64,000 nt of DNA from NCBI RefSeq assembly GCF_040939455.1, contig NC_134124.1:29029138-29093137 (forward strand). The letters are read 5' to 3'. This stretch comes from Microcebus murinus (Eukaryota; Chordata; Mammalia; Primates; Cheirogaleidae). The position numbers and the translations under genes were made by a program. The notes below the pieces were generated by a model, which was not told where the DNA came from, did not search any database, and worked only from the letters and a program-made list of their open reading frames with translations. Positions 34,851 to 46,044 of this stretch are shown piece after piece. The first letter of the stretch is position 1. Each line of letters opens with the position of its first letter.

Positions 34851-37275
34851 CTAGCAAATCACTTTTTTTTATTCAATAGCGCTTTATCATTGGTAAACTA
34901 GTCACTTAGTCCATAAAACAGTAAGTTTAATGAATTGAGAATATGAGAAATACTATGTACTTCACTATGCACCTTAATAATCTCAGATAAAACTTGGGAG
35001 ATGTATATACTAAATACCAGGGTTCTTTTATTCAATTATTGTGTAGGATGCCAACTTGGCAATAAGATCTTCTAACAACACCTAAATTAAGTTTGGTAGT
35101 TTTATATTACTTTTACTTCTTAGGTTGTTGTGTAGGATGTTGGCTATAACTTTATGATTTTTATTTTTATTGTTTTAAACAAACACCAGTGAGTGTTTTG
35201 AATCCCACCCAATGCATGACACTATTTGAAGAATCAGAAAAGTATTACTTCTTAGGAGTTGTGGGGTATGTCTTTGGGAAGACCACATTAGCTTCCACTT
35301 CTGTACGTTGGTCTGTGTGTGGTAAGCCCAGGTCTCAAAGAAACAAATCATCATAAATAAAAAACAACATTATGCAGTGATTAAAACAGCATGTAAATTA
35401 TATACACAATATTTTTTTCACTGCTACATTAAATGTTCACATGGCTTAGTTTGGACCAGGTGTTGCAAGTGTCTACATTGGTTTGGACTTAGTCACAATA
35501 AGTTAAATAAGTTCTTTAAATAATTTTCCAGATATTTGGATCAAAATTACTCCCTCCTGTTTCCTTTGTCAGCAACATATTAATATTATTAATAAAATTT
35601 TACTCTTGGTCCTTTTCTTGCTTTCTCTTCTAACATACTGCTTTCTCTTTCTACTGTCAATTTATATATGTCATATATCATCAAAAGTCACTAGAAAATT
35701 TATGAATTTCCCAATCTTTTTAGCCATTAAAATATATATCTTTTTAAAAGGGATAGGGGAAAAATAGATTTTGGAAGAAAATATTTTTAGGCAAACCGAC
35801 AATTTCCTGTCACTATTTACCTTATGATTTCTGATAATACTTTACAGGATTGTCTGTAATTAACAAAGAAGATCCAAAATTTGTCAATTCTATCTCCTTA
35901 ATCAGGAATCTAAGGACTAGAGAGAGGTGTCACTATTCAAAAGGGAGATCTGTTATCAGAAAAAAATAGTTGGTTTTTAACTTAAATTTTCTTGGAAAGA
36001 GAATCTGAATGTAAAGAAAAGAAGCATATACAAAATGGGGAGATGTAGAGTCAGTCATCAATGATGGTTGTTTTTAGAATTGGTTGTTTTTAGAATTATT
36101 TAGAAGTTAAGGAGATGGCTGGATTTGTTGGAAATACTACATCAGAACAAGATGAGGACAAAGAGTTGAGAAGTGATCAGTAAGGACATGAAATAGGCAG
36201 AACCAATATATTTAGATATTCCAAGAGACCAGGATTCGAGGCTCTACCACTTATTGCAAGCCGACCAGATTTTTATAAACTTTTTTTTCCAGATGATTCT
36301 AGCTGTACCACTTAATGATGGAGAGAATGCCAACTTTTACTAGAGATCTCCTCAAGTGTTCAACCTAGAGGAGAATATGTATAGTATACCTATTGTATAA
36401 GGTTGGAATAAGTAATCCAGACAGTGGAGTGTAGGCTTTCAATTCTTGCTTATCAGAGAGACAAAAAATCCAATATTCCCTCATTTTAACTTTCTAAATA
36501 TTTTCTTTTGAGTTTACTGAGTTTTTGAGATATGATTTATATAAAACACAGGTAGTCATAGAAAAAGCTTTCTCCCTAAATGATTTTGGAGTTAGATTTG
36601 CATCCTATTTGTCTCTAAGAGTCTGAGGCTTTCATATTTTTATCATCTTTTATTTTTTTCATGTCAGAACAAATTCTTCCCCTAAGTAATAACAAGTTTC
36701 ACTAGTAAAAATCAGATAAGCTTAAAGATAAAGTCATGTGTAAGTAAGTATTATTCAGATATTTCTGTGTTAGGTAAAGTACCACTTTCAGGATGTGGTC
36801 AATATTTAAAATAAATTTATAGACCTAAAATTATTTTTAAAGAGATTTTCAAAAAAAAAATCTGCGTGCTAAATAGCTCCATAATCATATTGTATACATT
36901 TTCCTAGTGCTTTATCAAATGTATTCTAAATACTTCAGTACTCATCATCTTATTTGCTTTTAACAGTACACAATTTAGTTGAGGTAAACATTTGCCCATA
37001 ATAATAATTAATGCTATTTTATAGGTTAATTATCAAAAAATAGTTTGCAAAACCTACTGTAGATACAGTGCTGTAAATATGACAAATTTTGGGGAAAACA
37101 AAAGTTGGTATGCCATAGATATTTTTATTTCTAGTAGAAATATTAGCTTAGCTGGTAGACTCTTTATAAATGGCATGTAAAATTATCTTGATGTTGATGG
37201 GGCTTATACAGATTTTTACTTTTGTAAATAAAATTCTATAACAGTATTTAACATTAGATATATCTAAATATAATT
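34851..37275. other. Long unique AT-rich stretch
   Basis: No gene. A possible short forward MIR scrap (ACCAGGATTCGAGGCTCTAC) lies at about 36228-36260. A 16-bp direct tandem duplication is at 36066-36097. Confidence 0.4.
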
Positions 37276-37290
37276 AGAATTTGGTTAGTT

Positions 37291-37621
37291 TTTTTTTTTT
37301 TTTTTTTTGAGACAGAGTCTCACTTCGTTGCCCAGGCTAGAGTGAGTGCCATGGCGTCAGCCTGGCTCACAGCAACCTCAATCTCCGGGGCTCAGCGATC
37401 CTCCTGCCTCAGCCTCCCGAGTAGCTGGGACTACAGGCATGCACCACCATGCCCGGCTAATTTTTTGTATATATATTTTTAGTTGGTCAATTAATTTATT
37501 TCTATTTTTGGTAGAGACGGGGTCTCGCTCAGGCTGGTTTCGAACTCCTGACCTTGAGCAATCTGCCCGCCTCGGCCTCCCAAAGTGCTAGGATTACAGG
37601 CGTGGGCCACCACGCCCGGCC
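37291..37621 (-). repeat. Full-length lemur-type Alu, reversed
   Basis: T tail, then GAGACAGAGTCTCACTTCG, CCCGAGTAGCTGGGACTACA, AT-rich linker TTAGTTGGTCAATTAATTTA (about 37479) and GAGACGGGGTCTCGCTCAGG, ending CCACCACGCCCGGCC. Target duplication TAGAATTTGGTTAGTTTTT begins at 37275 (merging with the T tail) and recurs at 37622-37640. The forward 81-codon frame at 37346-37591 is Alu antisense, not a gene. Confidence 0.96.
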
Positions 37622-37699
37622 TAGAATTTGGTTAGTTTTTAAGTCACTGATTATTGCTTGGTATTTTCCTATTCTTACAATATCAGGTAGAATTTAGAA

Positions 37700-38030
37700 C
37701 TTATATCAGTTTTCTAGGGCTTCCATAACAAAGCACCAAAAATTAGGTGGTTTGAAACAACAGAAATTTATCATTTCAGAGTTCTGGATGCTGGAAGAAT
37801 GAAATCAAGGTGTCAGCAGAGCTATGCTCTCTCTGAAAGCCATAGAGAATAATTCTTCCTTGTCTCTTCTATATTCTGGTGTTTGCCAGCAATCCTTGGT
37901 CGTAGATGCATCACTCAAGTCACATGACATCTTCTCCCTGTGTCTTCACATAGTCTTCCCTTCGTGCATGTTGTCTTTGTGTCTAAACCTCTCCTGTCTT
38001 AAGAAAACTAGACATACTGGATGAGGCCCA
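37700..38030 (-). mobile_element. MLT1-type MaLR LTR, reversed (part 1)
   Basis: Contains TCTAGGGCTTCCATAACAAA, GCACCAAAAATTAGGTGGTT, AACAACAGAAATTTATCAT, TTCTGGATGCTGGAAGAATG and CTGTGTCTTCACATAGTC, the standard order of a reversed MaLR LTR. It is interrupted at 38031 by a short hAT element and resumes at 38145. MaLRs are ancient LTR elements without an env gene; only LTR sequence is present here. Confidence 0.85.
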
Positions 38031-38144
38031 CAGGGTCGGGAAACCTGCGGAAGGCCACATTTGTAGCCTTCTAGATCCTTAAGTGGAGCCTTCTTTTTCT
38101 GTAAGATTTGGACTCAGTCAAAAGACTGAGGTTGCCTACCCCTG
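38031..38144. mobile_element. Short hAT-type DNA transposon nested in the LTR
   Basis: Starts CAGGGTCGGGAAACCTGCGG and ends GAGGTTGCCTACCCCTG, degraded versions of one terminal inverted repeat. The interior (AAGGCCACATTTGTAGCC, then AGATTTGGACTCAGTCAAAA) matches a palindromic non-autonomous hAT family I recognise but cannot name safely. MLT1 sequence continues on both sides. A clean 8-bp target duplication is not visible. Confidence 0.72.
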
Positions 38145-38205
38145 GTGGGGCTTACTTGAATGTCCTTATTTTAACTTGATTTCCTCTGTAAGGACAAGTA
38201 AGGAG
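38145..38205 (-). mobile_element. MLT1-type MaLR LTR, reversed (part 2)
   Basis: GGTGGGGCTTACTTGAATG, TCCTTATTTTAACTTGATT and CCTCTGTAAGGAC continue the LTR from the break at 38030. Confidence 0.72.
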
Positions 38206-38470
38206 CCTCAAGGATATCTGGAGTAAGTGCATTCAAAGGAGATCTAGCTGTAAGAACAAAGGTCCTGATCTGGAAATATTTGATGTTTTCAGGAAACAGT
38301 AGGAAAGTCAATGAGTTTTGAGCAAGTTAACACAAGAGGAGGGTGATGGCAGATAGAATTGAGAATGTAGAGGATCTTGTAGACCAATATCCCAACTTTT
38401 TTTCTCTGAGTTAAGTAAAAAGTTAATGGATGGTTTCAAGTAGGGAAGTAAAAAGTTATTTAAAAATTTT
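38206..38470 (-). repeat. L2 internal region, reversed (part 1)
   Basis: AGTGCATTCAAAGGAGATC, AAGGTCCTGATCTGGAAAT, AGAGGATCTTGTAGACCAAT and TTTCAAGTAGGGAAGTAAAA follow the reversed L2 order. It continues at 39371 after an L1 insertion. Confidence 0.7.
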
Positions 38471-38474
38471 TTGA

Positions 38475-39370
38475 ATAGGTAATGCAATAGGTAAGTGGTT
38501 TATCTATAAAGATAATATATAATAGTTTTACACTAAAGGTTCTTACACTCATCCCTGTCTCCATTCCCTTGATTTACCTGCATTTTCAAGAGACCATTTT
38601 TATTAGCTTTCACATAAGATTATCTTTGGGCAAATATAAGAACTTCCAAATATATATTTGTATCCCCACTGCCTCACTTTTTGCACTGATGTTTGCTTAT
38701 TTTATATATTTATTTTTTTCTTGCTTATTTCCATTTAGGCATATATTCTACAGAGTTTTATATCAGTAGACAGAGATCACCCTCATTTCTTTATACAGTT
38801 GCAAATTATTCCATCCTATGGAGGAACCATAATTTAATTATCCTTGCCTTATTTCTGGCCACTTCAGTTTCCAATTTTTGTAATTATAGACAGTGTTGTG
38901 AGGAAAAAATATTTATATTTAATTTCATGCATGTCCAGTAGTTATATTCTCACAAATGAATACATTCTAAGAGTTGAAGTTGCTTTGAGAGGTTATATGT
39001 ATACATTTTTGATATATATTGCCAGATCCTCCTCTTAAGACTTACACCATCTATACATTTACCAGCCACCACATGAAATGTAATTCAAGTTTTTCTTTCT
39101 AAGAATTACATTATCTTTTTATATACTTATTGGCATTTGCATTTCAGTTTTTTTCCTGTTAAATGTTTCTTTCTTGCCTTGCTCATTTTAAAATCAGATT
39201 GTTGATGCTTTTTTCTTTTCAACTTCAATAGTCTTTAATATATTAGGAAGAGTAGGCTTTAGTTTGTGCTATGTTTCACAAATATTCTTTCCAATTTATC
39301 TTCTTTTATTTTTAACTTGCCTTTATTCTTACCTTAATGCTTATGTAATAAAATTTATGACTTGCTAATT
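38475..39370 (-). repeat. Old LINE-1 (L1MC/L1ME-like) 3' region, reversed, inside L2
   Basis: Landmarks in order: TTATTCCATCCTATGGAGGA, CCATAATTTAATTATCCTTG, TTTCCAATTTTTGTAATTAT, GATATATATTGCCAGATCCT, ACATTTACCAGCCACCACA and TTATTGGCATTTGCATTTC. These are decayed reversed L1 ORF2/3' UTR segments. The three forward frames at 38569-39038 lie inside it and are not genes. Confidence 0.75.
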
Positions 39371-40140
39371 CTGGCTGCTTTGTTTTTTGTACATTCCAGG
39401 TGGACAAGCATAGAAGCAAGGAATCAAAATAGAAGGCTATTGTAATATTCACTGGACAAATGATGATGGCTTAAATTAACATGACAGTAGTAGAAATAGG
39501 AAGTTTTTAGAGCTGGAAAATACTTTGACCTGACAGAATCGCTAATAGCAATGTGTTGTGAGAGGAGAGAAAAGGGAGTCAAGGATGAAGCCAGTGTTAT
39601 TAATCTGAGTAATTGAAAAATAGCCTTTCCCCTAGTAGATTCCGTGGAAGATACAGGTTTAAGATGAGACCTCTAAAGGGTGATCGTGAGTAGGCAATTG
39701 GATATTCAAGTCTGAGGAGAATTATGGGCTAGAGATATGAGTTTGGGAGCTGCCAAAATACAAATGATATTTAAAATCAAATACAAGACAAAATCCCATA
39801 GGGAATAAACATAGTTAGAAAAGAGAAGAGAAACAAGAACTTAGTCCTGGGGAATTGAGGAAAACCAACAAAAAAGAATGGAAACGGATGGCCATTGTGG
39901 TCAGAAGGAAACAAAATGAATGGGGATCCTAAAAGCCAAGTGAAGAAATGTGTCAAGAAATGAATGATTATCTTTACAAAATGTTGCTTATATGTTGAGT
40001 AAAAGGACAGCTGAGAACAGTTCATTTAATTTAGTAATATGAATGACATGACTTTTACAAGATTTGTTTTGGCAGAGGGATGAGGTAAAAGGAAATTGAG
40101 GATATGGTGAATTTTTTTGATAAAAATACAGATATTAGAG
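39371..40140 (-). repeat. L2 internal region, reversed (part 2)
   Basis: Landmarks in order: AGAAGGCTATTGTAATATTC, TGATGATGGCTTAAATTAAC, AGTCAAGGATGAAGCCAGTG, GTAGGCAATTGGATATTCAA, GGGCTAGAGATATGAGTTTG, TTAGTCCTGGGGAATTGAGG and CTAAAAGCCAAGTGAAGAAA. This is among the clearest L2 tracts in the window. The 82-codon minus frame at 39777-40025 is inside it and hydrophobic by chance. Confidence 0.85.
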
Positions 40141-42499
40141 CATATTGTATGCTAATAAGAATGATATATTAAAGAAGGCAAATTAGTGGTACCGAACAAA
40201 GTAGAGAAGTGTTGAAATTTTGTCCTTGAGTCAATGAGATATGATTTGGTTTATTCCAAACTATTTGTTTAGCATTCAATAAGAACAAACAGTCAACATG
40301 ACTGTGTTTACTTCCATCTTACTCATCTATGCAGTTATAAGAGTAGACTAATTAATTCGACAATTAATTGAACTATGATATAAGCATTTGCAGGCATTCA
40401 TAAATAGAAGGAATGGAGGTGTTGGCATTGAGGAGATGATGGACCATGAGATTCAAGCTGGCTGAGGATGGAAGTTAGGACACAGAGTGGTAAAAGGAGG
40501 AATATGCCAAGTTCAATGGCTGATAGGTTTCAGGAAGGAATAACAGTTGTTGAAGCTGGGAATTAATGGGAGGATCTTGAACAATAGGAGGTGGTGTTTG
40601 AAGATTAGGAAGCTTGAGATGAGGGTAATGGAAAAAATGTAATAATTGGTTAATAAAAGCTGTCGGAGGATACCATGGTATGCTCTGGGTAGAGAACAAT
40701 CATTCAAAGATGGATAGTAAAGAGACTGAGGACCAAGATTTTGGAAAGATTGTCTATGTGACTGTTAAATCATTCAAGAACTAAGACAGGAATATTATTG
40801 GAGACATTAACAGTAAACCAGGAATGAAAATTTGTAAGAAATGAGTGCATATTTTATATAAGCCTGTAATAATAAATTTTTAAAATTTGTTTTAAAAAAA
40901 CTTTAATTTTATATCTAGACTATTATCCCTTATTAGCATTTAATAAAAGCTTTTGAAAAACATAAATTATCTGATAGTAAAAAAAAGGCCCAAATGACTT
41001 AAAACTGAATTTAATTAAAAAAATTGTTTTTCTAAAAGTAGGAAGTAGATGATTGCTTTAACAATTTTGGATAATAGAGCATAGTCTCTTTCTTTATTCT
41101 TATTTTATTTTTCTTCCATGTTGCACTTTTTCAACAGTACATATCTTTCCTAATAATAACTCACTTGGGAATTTTTTTTTCAGTGTTAGATTATTTATAC
41201 TTTTTCAGAAAAGCTTTTGTTGAAGCTGATTTCTGTCCCAAACTGACCGTAGTTAGTGGTGTGGGAGTAGGTCTGATGAGATTCCTCTAAATATATAGCC
41301 AAATAAATCACATAGATAGACTCAAGGATTTAGTTTTGACCTGCTCAATCTGCTCAGTCATTAGAAGAACAAAAAATCTAACACAAATTATAACTTGTCT
41401 TCATTCTGAAAAGAGTATGAGGTAGAAACTTATTTTAAAAAAACATATCTGCTAAACTTGAATGCATAAAGTAAATAAATTATTATACTTTCAACTTTGA
41501 GAAATTACATATTTGTAAAATATTCATGAAAGTACTTATGCTGACATTGAGGTTTTATATATGGACTAACATTTATTTTAATCAAGCAGTGGTCTTTACT
41601 ATGTCAATCTTGGCTGTCATGAAGCAGATAAAGAAATACTGCTTGAACAGAACCCAGAGAAATTCTGTAATGAGACTTAATTCAGGAAAGGAAGACTAAT
41701 AATTACATAACACATGGGTGGCAAGATCACTTGAAAATGAGTTTAGTATCAATCAATGTGAGTACTGAATAGAAATGTATTTGCATTTTTTTCTAGTCAA
41801 AGCTATCTTGTTTCAAAAATGTTTCTTATAACATATTGTATTTTTTATCTTAATGTGGTATGCAGATAGACAAAATCTGGTCTATACTAAGAAACTAATG
41901 TTAAGATTATTTTTCAAATTTTAATTTAAGGAAGAAACAACCAAAAATAAAAATGACATAGTTTAACAATGAAAAATGTCCACATTCTGAGAAATGTGTT
42001 GTTCAGAATTCCCAGTGCTGATTGTCAGTTCCATGTAAGTATTGAAAGCACAGAGCCACTCAATTCTTTAGCAGAATGTATCATTCATACCAAAATGCAC
42101 ACATATATGCATCTATGCACACATACACAGCCGCCATCAGATAAAAGAAACCTACATTGATTTTTTTTCTTCACTTAAGACTCAAAGCGTTTACCCTTTT
42201 TACTATATGCTAAGCATTTATAATTTAAATTTCATTTATTTATATCTCAGTTCTTAAATGAATTATAGGGTCAGGAATTATTCTTAAATTTTATATTCCC
42301 AAATGAATGGAATGCCCTGTACATTGACAGCTCTTAATAATTGTTACACACACCTCAGAGGACAAACCAGTGTCTGATTTTAGAGGGGAAACTCAGAACC
42401 AGTAAGAGTTATAGTATCAAACCTCATAGTGATCATTAATCTTGAATTTATTTCTAATAATAAAATATCAGCAAATGGCTCAAGGAGATAACAGAAAAG
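40141..42499. other. Mostly unique DNA; L2 may extend to about 40730
   Basis: The purine-rich part at 40400-40730 has the composition of reversed L2 but I cannot align it with confidence; its minus frames (40475-40707) reflect that strand bias. The rest is AT-rich with no recognised feature. Confidence 0.4.
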
Positions 42500-42610
42500 A
42501 AACCAACAGCAATTTCTTTGGAATCAGACAGATAGTTCTGGGTTCTAGTCCACTTCCACCATTTTCTAGCTAACAAGGAAATACTTAGAAAGTTGTAAGC
42601 ACTGTATCTC
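42500..42610 (+). repeat. MIR fragment, forward
   Basis: TTGGAATCAGACAGATAGTT, CTGGGTTCTAGTCCACTTCC and ACCATTTTCTAGCTAACAAG match the MIR head and middle. Confidence 0.7.
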
Positions 42611-43439
42611 AAAAATATTAAGTGTACAATAATATCAGAGATTAATTTTGATTTCTGATATAAGGTACAAAATGCCATATGTTTTTTGATAACTCTTCTC
42701 CCATATTAAGATGTCTCAGAAGGGTTTACTTTTTATTGTTAGTATGATAAAATTTTATGTAGTTTTCACAGAAGCACTATTGAAACCACTTCAAGCTCTA
42801 CTTTTTTGAGTCTTCTCCTCCAGTTTCAACTCCCTCAACAAGCATCACTCACAGCCAGGACTGTATCAGCCCAGCTCTGCAGTTCCTGCCATTGGCAATC
42901 TGCCATCTAGAACAGACTTCCAGCGTGCTCCTTTTCATTAATTCTCTTTGAATCTCAGCAAAAAAAATTCTCCTCTTTCTGGCTTATGTATTTTAACTCT
43001 TCTCTGCTACAGATTTTAACTTTGTAACTTGACATTCTAATTTGTTTAGCCTCTAGTTTTTCTAATACCGTTATAAATAATCTATTTAATTTTACTCCTC
43101 AGATAATTCTATTTTCAATGTAAGTACAAGGAGTTAGCCTTACTTTACTAATGTCAAGGATTTTGGTTTCTTTTTTTTACTAATTTACTTCATAATGTAG
43201 CTCAACTCAATGCTTTTAGAATAGCTGAAAATATTTTGAAAATAATAATGTAAACACAAGATTAAGACATTTGTGTTAAGGAATATGAGAAAAAAATGGA
43301 GTTGTGGAAATAAAGTGTAACAAGAATGAGTTTTGAAATTAGATTTGGAAAGAAAACTAATAAGTTAGCTAGTCATTTGGCAACCACTTATAAAGATTCT
43401 GCTCTGTTCAAATCACTGTGTTAAAAAACTATAAGAGGT
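42611..43439. other. Unique DNA with a GC-richer block
   Basis: About 42825-42940 (AGCCCAGCTCTGCAGTTCC, then TTGGCAATCTGCCATCTAG) is more complex than its flanks; nothing recognised. Confidence 0.35.
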
Positions 43440-44760
43440 TTGAAAACTCCAGGAATTTTATAATCTGTTAATATACATGAATGGAATATGATGCATGAGG
43501 CAATTTCCAAGAAAAATAAATCTGGATGTCTCATACATCCTGATTTCAAACTTACCACAAAGCTATAGGAATTAAAACAGTGTGGAACTGGCATAATGGC
43601 AGATATCCAGACTGATGGTATAGAATGGAGAGCTCACAAATAAACTCACACATTGATTTTCAACAAGGTTGTTAAGACCAGTGAGGAAAGGATAGTCTTT
43701 TCAATGGATTGTGCTAGGCAAAGTGGATACCTATACCTAAATGTAAAAAAAAAGAGAGAGAAAATTAAGTTGTGCCTTTACCTTAAACTGTATGCAAAAA
43801 TTAATTCAAATGGATCAAATATCTAAAATAATAGCCAAAACTACAAAAATCTTAGGCAAAAACATAGGAGAATAGCTTCATGCCATTGGATTTGAGAATG
43901 ATTTCTTGAATATGAAATCAGAAGCACAGGCAACAACAGAAAAAGGAAAAAAAATGTACATTAAACATTTCTCCAAAGAAGATACATAAACAGTCTATCA
44001 GCACACAAAAAGACACTCATCACTGATCATTAGTGACAGGCAAGTTAGACAACAAAGAGATTCCCTCACACGTGATAGAATGGATATTATTTAAAAAAAC
44101 CTCAAGAGATAGCAAGTATTGGTAAAGATGTAGAGAAAATAGAAAGCTTGTACACTGTTGAGGAAAATATAAATTAGTATAATTAAAAATAATATACAAA
44201 GACTACTGAAATTGACAAGGTTCAAGCTCAGAGACACAATTTCCTATACTAAGGATTTCTTCAGCTAACTAGAAAAACTATTCTCTTATTTGATTGGCTT
44301 TAATTAGTTTGTAATCATAAAACATTACCACATCCTAAAGCGTGGGCAAGAACAAAATAAATAAATATGTATAATAAAAATTTAAAAAATTCTGATACAT
44401 ACATTATAACAGAGATAAACCTTGAAGTTATCTAAATACAGTAAGCCATACATAAAAGGAAAAATATTGCGTGACTCCATTTATAATGAGACACCTAGAT
44501 TAGTCAAAATCACAGAAATACAAAGTAGAATGATGGTTGCCAGGGCCTGGGAGGAGGGGATAATGGGAGGGTTTTGTTGAATGGGTATAGGATATCAGCT
44601 TGGGAAGATGCAAAAGTTGTGGGGATGGACTGTGGTCATGGTTGCCAACAATGTGAATGCAGTTAATGCCACTGAACTATACATTTATTTAATAACAGTT
44701 AAAATGGAAAAGTTTCTGTTATGTGTATTATACTCAAACAAAAATTTATAAATCCATAAA
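43440..44760 (+). repeat. LINE-1 (L1M-like) ORF2 end and 3' UTR, forward, decayed
   Basis: Landmarks in order: AAAGCTATAGGAATTAAAAC, AGTGTGGAACTGGCATAATG, ATTGATTTTCAACAAGGTTG, AGAAAGCTTGTACACTGTTG, then GAGATAAACCTTGAAGTTAT, GATGGTTGCCAGGGCCTGGG, GGTCATGGTTGCCAACAATG and CCACTGAACTATACATTTAT. About 44183-44385 does not match L1 and stands where a further ORF2 segment should be. No frame survives. Confidence 0.85.
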
Positions 44761-44769
44761 ATTGATACA

Positions 44770-45330
44770 ATTAAAAACTATGCAAGAAGAATACACTATG
44801 TGTAATCTTATAAGTAATCATAAAAGTGCAAATTAAAATAACAAGATATAAATATACATATACACAAACACAGATTGATGACATTAGGTATCAGTGAGCA
44901 TGTTGGATGTACATTTTCCTTTTGCTTAAGGGAGTACTGCCTTTCAAAGAGAAATGTGCATTAACTTTAAATATTAAAACTGTTGATAATGAAACAATGT
45001 GATTCTTGGTAACTAGCCTATAAAATATTTGGACACATGCATAAAGAGCCAAGAACAAAGACTTTTTGGATTGTTTTATTTTGGAGTGGGATTTTTTTTT
45101 ATATGTTAGTATTCATCACCGTTTTACTGAATAAATGATTAGTAGTAAATCTATATTATAGAATACTTACATTGAAGTTAGAGCAAAAGTTATACATACA
45201 TTCAAATATATATATTTTGGAAAAGTAGATATTTTAAGATATATGGTTAAGTGATGAAAGACAGTTTCTGAAAAATGCATACATTAAAATATTATATGTA
45301 CATATATATAATACCAGACCCAAATCAAGC
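44770..45330 (+). repeat. Possible older LINE-1 3' remnant, forward
   Basis: ACATGCATAAAGAGCCAAGA and TATGGTTAAGTGATGAAAG resemble L1ME-type 3' sequence (cacaaagatatatgtac, then tgttaagtgaaaaaag). Heavily decayed, so tentative. Confidence 0.4.
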
Positions 45331-45970
45331 ATTAAAATATATATATATATCTTTTTATAAGTTTTAAGTTTATATAAGCAAAATCACCATTACATCAACA
45401 ATTTTGGAAATCAAATAAGGAATTAAATCTTTCCAATCTGCTATACTTTAACAAAGTAACATTTTTTCTTTATAATCTTTTGCTTATGTAATACAAAATT
45501 ATGCATACATATAATTTTGTAATGTAATATTACTTCATTGACTTGATGAATCTTAAAATTGTTTTTTATTTTTCATATATATATTTCTACTTTTGATACA
45601 TTTTGGAATAAAAGAATAAATATGTAAGTAAATATATATAGCCAATTTTATTTTCAAATATTTTCACAAGAAAAATTCTAAGTATTTGGAATACTGGTCA
45701 AAAACCATAAATATGTTGTTGGATGATTTTCTGATGATATCCAAGTAATTTATACTTTCAAAAGCAACATATGAGCATAATGATTATTGCCTTAAGACCA
45801 TCTTAGTTAACTTTGGTTATGTTATTAACTTTAAATTTTTTTATGACTTGAAAATTGTAAATGATATTTGCTAGTATATAAATTACAGTATTTTTACTTT
45901 CAAAAGTGAAAAAATATCCAATATTGTGGTTTTCCAAATGTATACTCTCTTTTGGAATTTGGACCTTCTA
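45331..45970. other. AT-rich unique DNA
   Basis: (TA)n runs at about 45334-45349 and 45575-45586; nothing else. Confidence 0.5.
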
Positions 45971-46044
45971 TTCTTCCTTCTCCTCTTCTTCCTCCTCCTC
46001 CTCCTCCCTCTCCTCCTCCTCCTCCCCCTCCTCCTCCTTCTCTT
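45971..46044. repeat. 74-nt uninterrupted pyrimidine tract, mostly (TCC)n
   Basis: Every base on the plus strand from 45971 to 46044 is C or T, mostly tandem TCC units. The minus 64-codon frame at 45900-46094 owes its glycine/glutamate run to this tract and is not a gene. Long purine-pyrimidine strands like this can form triplex DNA. Confidence 0.95.

Noticed and set aside
37346..37591. 81-codon forward frame rich in P, S and R
   Set aside because: It is Alu antisense; such frames recur at nearly every reversed Alu.
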